Assembly: GCA_027316765.1 (NCBI GenBank) | Contig: DAHVFY010000003.1 | Coordinates: forward strand, 15,521-53,611 | DNA: 38,091 nucleotides | Reading direction: 5' to 3' | DNA from: Parachlamydiales bacterium | Lineage (GTDB): Bacteria; Chlamydiota; Chlamydiia; Chlamydiales; Rhabdochlamydiaceae | Part shown: positions 1-6,314 of the stretch, one piece after another | Position numbering within the stretch: position 1 is the first letter of the stretch | Layout: each line of letters opens with the position of its first letter | Made by a program: the position numbers and the translations under genes | Notes under the pieces: generated by a model | What the model saw: the letters and a program-made list of their open reading frames with translations, nothing else | Database searches by the model: none | What the model was told of the DNA's origin: nothing

Positions 1-212
1 GAAAGGGAATAGGGTCCTCTCTTCTTAAAAATTTAAAACATCTTGCGAAAACCTATTTTCGTTTAGAGTTAATGCACATCGAAGTTTTTGAGGATAACCC
101 GATGATTTCTCTACTTTTGAAGAACGACTTTCGTGAGTTTGCATCCCAGGATAGATTTGTCAAAGAAGGAGATCGTTATTTTAAAAGACAACTTTTCGAG
201 GTTGATTTATGA
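1..212 (+). CDS. GNAT-family acetyltransferase, C-terminal part (cut by window edge)
   Basis: An open frame enters from the left edge (codons start at position 3) and ends at TGA 210-212. The 69 visible residues contain the end of an acetyl-CoA binding motif (KGIGSSLL), then HIEVFEDNPMISLL, the usual late strand and helix of GNAT N-acetyltransferases. The same pattern occurs in the next gene (GVGKALIEELM, then HLEVYQDNPAINLY), so the two are tandem paralogues. The stop overlaps the next gene's ATG as ATGA, implying translational coupling. The substrate cannot be inferred. The N-terminus lies outside the window. Confidence 0.75.
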   Translation, partial: KGIGSSLLKNLKHLAKTYFRLELMHIEVFEDNPMISLLLKNDFREFASQDRFVKEGDRYFKRQLFEVDL

Positions 213-706
213 ATCATCCAAAGGAACTTGTCATCCGATTGACAGAACAAGAAGATGGGCCTCATTTAGCACGTTGGCTCAATGATCCGGAAATTCTTAT
301 CTGGTATCCAATGTGCAATGAGCGGGAAATTGAAGATTCTGTACGGATATGGCTTGGTTACTGCAAGATCAAATCAACGTTTACCGCATTATGGAATAAT
401 GAACCCTGCGGCATGGCTGTGATGTACATTCAACCGTTTAAAAAGCTTGCACATCAGTGTTTGTTTGCAATTATTGTTTCTAAAGAGTACCGCAATAGGG
501 GCGTGGGAAAAGCTCTTATCGAAGAATTGATGAAGATTGCAAAAGAGAATTTTAAGATCGAGATTTTTCATTTGGAAGTTTATCAAGATAATCCTGCGAT
601 CAATCTTTATCGAAGATTGGGTTTTAAGGAGTTTGGTTATCAAGAGCATTTCATTAAGGAAATGGGTAAGTACCGAGGCAAAATTTTCATGCAAAGAGAA
701 TTATAA
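209..706 (+). CDS. GNAT-family N-acetyltransferase
   Basis: A 165-aa protein of typical GNAT length. The acetyl-CoA pyrophosphate-binding loop is seen as RNRGVGKA (residues 95-102), followed by a helix and then HLEVYQDNPAINLYRRLGF, the hallmark beta-strand/helix before the C-terminal strands. GNAT enzymes move an acetyl group from acetyl-CoA to an amine, such as a protein N-terminus, amino sugar, antibiotic or polyamine; the acceptor is unknown here. The start overlaps the previous GNAT stop (ATGA), and yebC follows 12 bases downstream, so all three probably share a transcript. The preceding paralogue suggests a local duplication. Confidence 0.85.
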   Translation: MNHPKELVIRLTEQEDGPHLARWLNDPEILIWYPMCNEREIEDSVRIWLGYCKIKSTFTALWNNEPCGMAVMYIQPFKKLAHQCLFAIIVSKEYRNRGVGKALIEELMKIAKENFKIEIFHLEVYQDNPAINLYRRLGFKEFGYQEHFIKEMGKYRGKIFMQREL

Positions 707-718
707 GGATAAAATCAT

Positions 719-1432
719 ATGGCAGGGCATAGTAAATGGGCAAATATTAAGCATCGTAAAGAACGCGCGGATGCGATTAAGGGAAAGATGTTTTCTCGGC
801 TAACTAAAGAGATCATTAGTGCTGTGAAACAAGGCGGCCCTGATCCCAAATCTAATTCTCGTTTGCGTCTTGCAATTCAAAAAGCAAAGGTTGCTAACCT
901 TCCTGCAGATAATATTGAGAGAAATATTAAGAAAGCAAGCAGCGCAGATCAGGCAGATTATGAAGAAATCATGTATGAATTATATGGTTACGGTGGTGTT
1001 GGCATTATTGTAGAAATGATGACAGATAATAAAAATCGCGCAGCTTCTGAAATACGGATTGCTACCAATAAACGAGGCGGAACGATTGCCACTCCTGGTG
1101 CTGTTGCTTTTAATTTTGAACGAAAAGGGGTAATTCAAGTCTCTAAGGCGGGGGTTGAAGAGGATGCTCTTTTTTTAGCTGTCTCTGAAGCTGGGGCTGA
1201 AGACTTTGATGTGGAAGAAGATTTTTATATGATAACAACGCCTCCTGACAGGTTGTTTCAAGTAAAGGAAAAAATTGATCAGATGGGGATTAAGACAGAA
1301 AGCGCTGAGCTTCAGATGGTTCCGAAAGTGTACGTGGAGTGCAGTGCCGAGGCTGCAAAAGAAAATTTGGCGCTCATTGAGTGGCTTGAAGGGATTGATG
1401 ATGTAGATTCTGTGTTTCATAATATGCAATAA
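719..1432 (+). CDS. yebC: YebC/PmpR-family DNA-binding regulator
   Basis: A 237-aa protein of full family length starting MAGHSKWANIKHRKERADA, the near-invariant N-terminus of the YebC/PmpR/TACO1 family. The acidic central part (EMMTDNKNRAASEIR) and C-terminal domain are intact. Members are cytosolic; they have been described as transcriptional regulators, and some, like mitochondrial TACO1, as factors that help ribosomes through difficult sequences such as proline stretches. AGGA lies about 8 bases before the ATG. It is the last gene of the GNAT run and is followed by a structured spacer. Family assignment is secure; the exact role here is not. Confidence 0.97.
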   Translation: MAGHSKWANIKHRKERADAIKGKMFSRLTKEIISAVKQGGPDPKSNSRLRLAIQKAKVANLPADNIERNIKKASSADQADYEEIMYELYGYGGVGIIVEMMTDNKNRAASEIRIATNKRGGTIATPGAVAFNFERKGVIQVSKAGVEEDALFLAVSEAGAEDFDVEEDFYMITTPPDRLFQVKEKIDQMGIKTESAELQMVPKVYVECSAEAAKENLALIEWLEGIDDVDSVFHNMQ

Positions 1433-1441
1433 TTATAAAAA

Positions 1442-1504
1442 CGCTTTTATTGTTTATATAAACGTCGCAATTGTTTATATTGACGTGCAAAAAAGCGGGT
1501 TTTT
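1442..1504 (+). repeat. Structured spacer: tandem near-repeat with nested inverted repeats
   Basis: Two near-identical units lie head to tail (1450-1470 and 1471-1490). Each begins TTGTTTATAT and ends in a CG-containing piece closing with GCAA. The first contains the perfect palindrome GTTTATATAAAC (1452-1463). The pair is flanked by complementary arms CGCTTTT (1442-1448) and AAAAGCG (1491-1497), followed by GGTTTTT directly against the next ATG. The outer arms plus T-run could form a terminator for yebC with a very long loop. Other pairings (TATAAAC with GTTTATA; ACGTC with GACGT) compete. It may be a terminator, an operator pair or both. Confidence 0.5.
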
Positions 1505-2911
1505 ATGATTCATTTAAATTGTTTTTTTGAAATTGCCCGAGGAAAGCCTTATGATGCAGCTATTGTAGTTGATCATTCCGATAAAAAAGGGAGCGCGGCG
1601 AATCAAGAGGCATGGGCACTTTTTTCTCGAGCTGTTCGGGAAGATTGTTCAGAAAAAGTCATTCGACGTCTAGAGAGGCGTTATGATATCACAATTGATG
1701 AGAATCGTAAGACGCATCTTCATGTAAAAGAGGTGCTTGCTGTTGAAGCGGTTCTTCATGACATTCGTCGCAAAGATATTCCTCAAAAATCGCCGACAAG
1801 GCAACAGTTGATTGATAAGATGCCTGAAGATCTTCCCTTAGAAAAGTCTGTTTATAAAATTCGCGGCGGTGCATCGCTATCGTCCATTTATCAGATGATT
1901 GTTCAGGACCCTGTTTTCATGGATAGAAAAAGGCTTCAACTTTACTCCGGCATAGAGAAGTTAAAAGAACGCGCTTATTTACAGCGACTTGCTATGGCAA
2001 TGATTTCGCATCCTCTCAAAAAGGGGATGATCATCCCTGCCCCCGATCGCAAAGGAGGAAGAGATTATTACGAAATCAAGCATTTTGCAGGCAAGAAAGG
2101 GTTCAAAATGTGTGCATTGGCTCCAATTGCTGAAGATTCAAAATTGAAACCTATTATTGTTTTGCAACCAACGCAGCCGTCTTTAAGTAAAGAGGGTATT
2201 TTTACAGTATTGAATGATACTGAGTACGATCTTGGAGGACTTGGATATAAAGCTTCTCGTAAAGTGATTAAGATGGTGATGAATGATCCTCTTTTTTCAA
2301 AAGGAGATGTTTGTTTAACCGGTTATAGTTTGGGGGGTAATCATGCACAACGTCTTTTAAAAGATTATCCGAAACATTTTAGACGGGTGGTTGTTTTCAA
2401 CGATCCTCACTTGCCAGGTAATAAAATTGCAGATCAATATGCAGCACTTGTAAATAAGAAAACGTGGAAAAAGCGATGTAATATTGATATTGTTCTCAAT
2501 ATTTTTGAGGATGAAGCGGGTAAAAAGTATGAAGATTTAACATCTGGTTTTTGTGGTACGCATGTTGGGCATGGGGTTAAGAATCCTTATGTTAAGGTTA
2601 AGGTCATACAGCTTGTGTATAAAACAAAAAATATCTCCTTTAAAAGGCTGCATATCGAGCGTCTTTTAGATTGTGATCCTAAAAAGCAACACCGTGTGAA
2701 AAAAGTGGTGCTTACGGGACGAGAGGCTGATAGAGTGCTTGATAACAAGCAGCGCGGTATTAAGATAGGGTTACTTGAAAAAATAAGAAAGTTGGTTGTT
2801 TCTCATTTGATTCATCCGTTGTTAGAGTGTGTTTGGAGCATTTGTCAGACGATATTAAATCTTGCCGTCCTGATCTTTTTCGGCGAAGAAGAGGATTGCA
2901 TAACGAATTGA
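1505..2911 (+). CDS. Putative lipase-like alpha/beta-hydrolase with C-terminal hydrophobic segment
   Basis: A 468-aa protein I do not recognise as a named family. A nucleophile elbow GYSLGG is present (Ser275), preceded by a short strand (DVCLTGYSLGG) and followed by a helix and strand (RRVVVFNDPHLPG), as in class-3-type lipases and other alpha/beta-hydrolases. Candidate acid and base residues follow in FEDEAG and in GTHVGHG, but the triad is unproven. The first about 190 residues are charged and resemble no domain I know. Residues about 438-459 are hydrophobic and could anchor or insert in a membrane; no N-terminal signal peptide is evident. There is no clear ribosome binding site before the ATG, which abuts a T-run. 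It could be an exported effector or a membrane-tethered lipid hydrolase. Confidence 0.6.
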   Translation: MIHLNCFFEIARGKPYDAAIVVDHSDKKGSAANQEAWALFSRAVREDCSEKVIRRLERRYDITIDENRKTHLHVKEVLAVEAVLHDIRRKDIPQKSPTRQQLIDKMPEDLPLEKSVYKIRGGASLSSIYQMIVQDPVFMDRKRLQLYSGIEKLKERAYLQRLAMAMISHPLKKGMIIPAPDRKGGRDYYEIKHFAGKKGFKMCALAPIAEDSKLKPIIVLQPTQPSLSKEGIFTVLNDTEYDLGGLGYKASRKVIKMVMNDPLFSKGDVCLTGYSLGGNHAQRLLKDYPKHFRRVVVFNDPHLPGNKIADQYAALVNKKTWKKRCNIDIVLNIFEDEAGKKYEDLTSGFCGTHVGHGVKNPYVKVKVIQLVYKTKNISFKRLHIERLLDCDPKKQHRVKKVVLTGREADRVLDNKQRGIKIGLLEKIRKLVVSHLIHPLLECVWSICQTILNLAVLIFFGEEEDCITN

Positions 2912-2956
2912 AATTTTTTGTTTTTGAAGTGCATTCGGTATAAAAAATCCTAAAAG

Positions 2957-2985
2957 TTGATTTTTTTCAATCTCCTTAATATAAA
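2957..2985 (+). promoter_or_regulatory. Sigma-70-type promoter for the 3011 gene
   Basis: TTGATT (2957-2962) and TATAAA (2980-2985) are separated by exactly 17 bases, close to the sigma-70/sigma-66 consensus. Transcription would begin near 2992, leaving a leader of about 19 bases with AAGGAG (3000-3005) before ATG 3011. This also argues against reading the TTG at 2957 as the start codon. Confidence 0.65.
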
Positions 2986-3010
2986 TTTTTTAGTGACTCA
3001 AGGAGTTTTG

Positions 3011-3586
3011 ATGTTAAAACAAATTCTAATTCTTATGTTTCCCTTAGCACTTTTCGTTTCGCATGTTGATTGTTTGGAAAATAGTGCATGTATTGGAAAT
3101 ATTCAGGATTCTCCTGTGACGAATTTTAAGAATACCTCACTGAAGGGGTGGTCTGCATTTGCTATTGTTCCCGTCTATTCTTTACAGGGTTCTCTGCAAA
3201 AAAAGGTTTCTCTTTTAGCGAAAAAAGAATTTGGTAAGGTTGGGAAGATTACAGAGATGAAAGTTCCTGATGTAACAGGACTTGGCATGGCAGCTAATGT
3301 GTTGAGCTTGGAAGTTCAAAAGGTCAAGACGTGGGATGATAAGAGTGTGCATTTGTTGCGTATTTCTCTTAGTTTACAGACTACTGCAAAGATTAATAGA
3401 ACAGCTCAAGAGTGTTCAGCTTACATCTGGACAAGCAGTGTTTTTGTTGAGAGCGACAGTGCAGAGCTGAATGAAAAGAATCTTCTCAGTGGTGTTGAAA
3501 CTCTTTTTAAACAATTTGCAGCCTGTTATCTGGCATCTAATTCAGAGGATACTCCTAAGCCTGTCTTCTATTTGTATGAGAGTTAA
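3011..3586 (+). CDS. Exported hypothetical protein
   Basis: A 191-aa protein starting at ATG 3011, preceded by AAGGAG at 5-base spacing. An in-frame TTG at 2957 is rejected because it lies in the -35 box. The N-terminus MLKQILILMFPLALFVSHVD is a strong signal peptide. The Cys that follows (residue 21) is not in a canonical lipobox, so lipoprotein status is uncertain. The mature part has a few more cysteines and alternating hydrophobic stretches typical of beta-strands (HLLRISLSLQTTAKI). I recognise no family. It has its own promoter and sits between the lipase-like gene and the glycolipid pair; a periplasmic or surface role is inferred only from the signal peptide. Confidence 0.7.
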   Translation: MLKQILILMFPLALFVSHVDCLENSACIGNIQDSPVTNFKNTSLKGWSAFAIVPVYSLQGSLQKKVSLLAKKEFGKVGKITEMKVPDVTGLGMAANVLSLEVQKVKTWDDKSVHLLRISLSLQTTAKINRTAQECSAYIWTSSVFVESDSAELNEKNLLSGVETLFKQFAACYLASNSEDTPKPVFYLYES

Positions 3587-3648
3587 TACGTGTATAGTGC
3601 TTGAAAAAAAAGGAAGAGGAAGGGATCTTGGAGTAAAGAGGTTATTCC

Positions 3649-5166
3649 ATGCAGGTCCTAGAAACTCTTAAAGATGATACTGTTGATTGTCTAAGTTCTG
3701 AAGATCATGCCATTTCTGATCTTTTGTCTTATCTTAAAACTCACGGGTCTGCGCTCCCGCGTAGGGTTCGCATGCGACTTAGAGACGAGTTTCATAATCT
3801 TTTAGCTACAGTCATTCGAGAAGAGAAAATCGATGAGAAAGAGTTTAGACTCTTGGCTGCACAGTTTATTCGCCTTTGGGAGCATGCTGAAGCTCTTGCT
3901 TATCCTGAAGAGAATAGGATCCCTCTTTCTTTAACGCAGACTAAGAAAAAAATTCTTGTTTTAATTAGCGAGGGGGGAGGAGGGCATAAGTCTGCAGGAG
4001 AGTCTTTGAGGGAGATTTTAGGTAGTTTCTATGATGTTCAAGTGATCAATGCAATTGATGAAGTGCTGCAACCTTTAGATTCCTTAAGTGTTCTCACAAA
4101 CAGGTCATTTTCCGGTGAGGATTTATACAACTTGTTCCTTCAATGGGGTTTGCATTTCATCACGCGTTTATATGTTTTAATCGGCAATCTTTACATGCAC
4201 AAGAATCAACAGAAAATCGAGGAGCTTTTTTGTGATTATCTTTCTGGCGAGAAGAGAATGCCGGACTTGATTATCTCAACAATTCCTGTTGTCAATTGTG
4301 GTCTTGTGCTTGCAGCGTATCAAAAGAATATTCCTTTTTTGCTATTACCAACAGATCTTGATACAAAATTGTGCTTAAATGGTTTAAAGGATTTGGATCT
4401 AAAGGATCATCGCTATTTCCGTTTGGCACTTCCTTATGATGATCCTGATGTGCGGATGAAAGTCGTGCAAAATAGTAATTTAAAGGCAGAGCAGCTTGTA
4501 GTAACGGGATTTCCGGTGAGAAGAGCTTCTCAGAAGAAATATACATTTAAAGAAATTCAGAATTTGCGCAAGAAACATGGAATGCTTGATGGTTATGAGA
4601 CAATTACGATTGTAGCCGGAGCTCAAGGTGGCGAGATTATTTTTGAGCATGCCAAAAATGTCGTGAAGATCAACTCCAATATCCGCTTAGAGGCTAATAT
4701 CTGTGTTGGCATGAATGAGAGGATTAGACAGAATATTATTAGATGGTTGCTGCGCAAAGGGGGGAGAGTCCTTTATGCGGATCCTAAACGTACAACAATT
4801 GAAACAAAGCAGGGAATTGTCTTGCATGTTCGTGGATTCATTAGAGAAATTATAGAAATTATGGCATGTTCTAAGCTTTTAATCACAAAAACAGGCTCTT
4901 GCTCCGTCAATGAGGGGATTTATTTGGGGGTACCTTTACTTTTAGATAACACCCGTCACTCTTCTGCCCGTCATTTTTGGTGGGAGCGTTTTAATATTCA
5001 ATTTATTCAAAAACTTGGTGCTGGCGATGTTTTTACTGAGTCTAGACAATTAAGAGAGTTGATCCCTCTATTCTTAGAGAAACCCTCTGGAAATCCTTTT
5101 CCTTGTTTCACACCGCCCGATTTTGCAAAAAACATTTTAAGACTTGTTTCAGATATGATTCAGTAA
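3649..5166 (+). CDS. MGDG-synthase/MurG-type (GT28-like) glycosyltransferase
   Basis: A 505-aa protein. After a helical N-terminal region (1-95) comes KKILVLISEGGGGHKSAG (glycine-rich motif 109-113), the signature of the acceptor domain of monogalactosyl- and processive diacylglycerol glycosyltransferases. The second Rossmann half has VAGAQGGEI and the donor-nucleotide motif ITKTGSCSVNEGIYLGVPLLL, equivalent to the KPG..T..E segment of MGDG synthase/MurG. The family transfers a sugar from a UDP-sugar to diacylglycerol at the inner membrane face. An AGAGG-like site lies 8 bases before the ATG. A LicD-type gene follows after 28 bases, probably in the same operon. Acceptor and sugar are inferred from family only. 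Confidence 0.8.
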   Translation: MQVLETLKDDTVDCLSSEDHAISDLLSYLKTHGSALPRRVRMRLRDEFHNLLATVIREEKIDEKEFRLLAAQFIRLWEHAEALAYPEENRIPLSLTQTKKKILVLISEGGGGHKSAGESLREILGSFYDVQVINAIDEVLQPLDSLSVLTNRSFSGEDLYNLFLQWGLHFITRLYVLIGNLYMHKNQQKIEELFCDYLSGEKRMPDLIISTIPVVNCGLVLAAYQKNIPFLLLPTDLDTKLCLNGLKDLDLKDHRYFRLALPYDDPDVRMKVVQNSNLKAEQLVVTGFPVRRASQKKYTFKEIQNLRKKHGMLDGYETITIVAGAQGGEIIFEHAKNVVKINSNIRLEANICVGMNERIRQNIIRWLLRKGGRVLYADPKRTTIETKQGIVLHVRGFIREIIEIMACSKLLITKTGSCSVNEGIYLGVPLLLDNTRHSSARHFWWERFNIQFIQKLGAGDVFTESRQLRELIPLFLEKPSGNPFPCFTPPDFAKNILRLVSDMIQ

Positions 5167-5194
5167 GAAACTTCTAGAATATTGGGATAAGCGC

Positions 5195-6274
5195 ATGATT
5201 CTTTTAGAAAAATTTTACCTGTGGATGATCCAGGCGGGGATGCCTGTTGTTTATTTTTATGTTTTTTTATGCGGAAATGTTTTTTTAAATACTGCAGCAG
5301 AAGATGCTACAGGTCTAGAAAAAATGGGTAATCAGCTTTTAAGTCCTGTCCAGTATATTTTGGCGGGGAAAGTAGCAGATAGAGACAATTATGAGCTCAA
5401 GCAACGTTTTGATTATAAGGAAGGGTTTGTTTGGAAGACAGTTGGTTCTGCGATTGCTTTGCCTGCAGGTTTGCTTCTTGGCTCTACAGTGAAGGGTGTA
5501 TCTTATATTTTTCCTGAAACAAGAGCGCGTCATCAGAAAATTGTTTCTAAGATTCAATCGAAAGAGGTTTTATTTAATGAATCTTTTTACAAGGCTCTAA
5601 AAATTCCGTTGGTGTCATCGTCTGAGTCAGAAATATTTTCTTCATTGCAGTATGAAAGACGCGTTGGTGATGAGAATAATTTGCGAGCAGAGAAACAGGC
5701 TTTAAGAGAGGTTGCACGCATTTTTAAGGAGAATAACATTCCTTTTTGGGTTGATTGTGGGACGCTTCTTGGAACTTATCGTTATGGAGGATCGATTCCG
5801 TGGGATAATGATATTGATATTGCGATTTTAGCTCCCGATTTTCACAATGCAAGGCATGCTCTTAATGCTCTTGATCAGGAGAAATATCTTGTAGTGGATT
5901 GGTCTGGACGCACACGTCCTGAGACATTTCTTGTTGTGTGTATCAAAGAAACAGGTAGTCGCATTGACATCGCGCACTTTGCAATTGATAGTAAGAAAGA
6001 AGAGATTACTCTTGTGCTCTCTAATGAGGAAAATATGTTTCTTCCTGAAATATGGAAGAGGGTAGAGCGTCTTTTTGTGATTCCAACCCCTTTTGATGTG
6101 GTTTTCCCCTTGCGGAAAGCACATTTCGATGGGATCGAGGTTCCTGTTCCAAATAAGGTTGAAGCATATTTAAAGGCTCGTTATGGGGAGGATCTTAGAC
6201 CTGCTAAAGTCTTCAATCCTTTGACTGGAGAATATGAAAAAGACCTGACGCATCCTTACTGGAAACATTTCTAG
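5195..6274 (+). CDS. LicD-family phosphotransferase-like protein, membrane-associated
   Basis: A 359-aa protein. The LicD (Fukutin-like nucleotidyltransferase) core is clear: WVDCGTLLGTYRYGG (185-199) followed by PWDNDIDIA with the metal-binding acidic residues at about 204-208. LicD proteins attach phosphocholine or related groups to surface glycans or lipids. The N-terminus has a hydrophobic stretch (about 15-34) that looks like a signal anchor, and a second (about 83-105) precedes the catalytic domain, so the protein is probably membrane-bound or exported; residues 1-160 match no domain I know. GGGA lies about 7 bases before the ATG. It follows the MGDG-type transferase closely, suggesting joint work on a glycolipid. 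Confidence 0.8.
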   Translation: MILLEKFYLWMIQAGMPVVYFYVFLCGNVFLNTAAEDATGLEKMGNQLLSPVQYILAGKVADRDNYELKQRFDYKEGFVWKTVGSAIALPAGLLLGSTVKGVSYIFPETRARHQKIVSKIQSKEVLFNESFYKALKIPLVSSSESEIFSSLQYERRVGDENNLRAEKQALREVARIFKENNIPFWVDCGTLLGTYRYGGSIPWDNDIDIAILAPDFHNARHALNALDQEKYLVVDWSGRTRPETFLVVCIKETGSRIDIAHFAIDSKKEEITLVLSNEENMFLPEIWKRVERLFVIPTPFDVVFPLRKAHFDGIEVPVPNKVEAYLKARYGEDLRPAKVFNPLTGEYEKDLTHPYWKHF

Positions 6275-6298
6275 GTCTTTTTCGCGTTAGCCAAAAAC

Positions 6299-6314
6299 CG
6301 ATTTTTGAAAATCG
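6299..6314 (-). terminator. AT-rich hairpin terminator at the end of the protease operon
   Basis: Arms CGATTT and AAATCG (6299-6304, 6309-6314) with a 4-base loop form a stem. Read on the minus strand the hairpin is followed by G and five T, directly after the protease stop codon (6315-6317). The plus strand lacks a T-run, so it mainly serves the minus-strand operon; it lies between two convergent genes. Confidence 0.5.
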
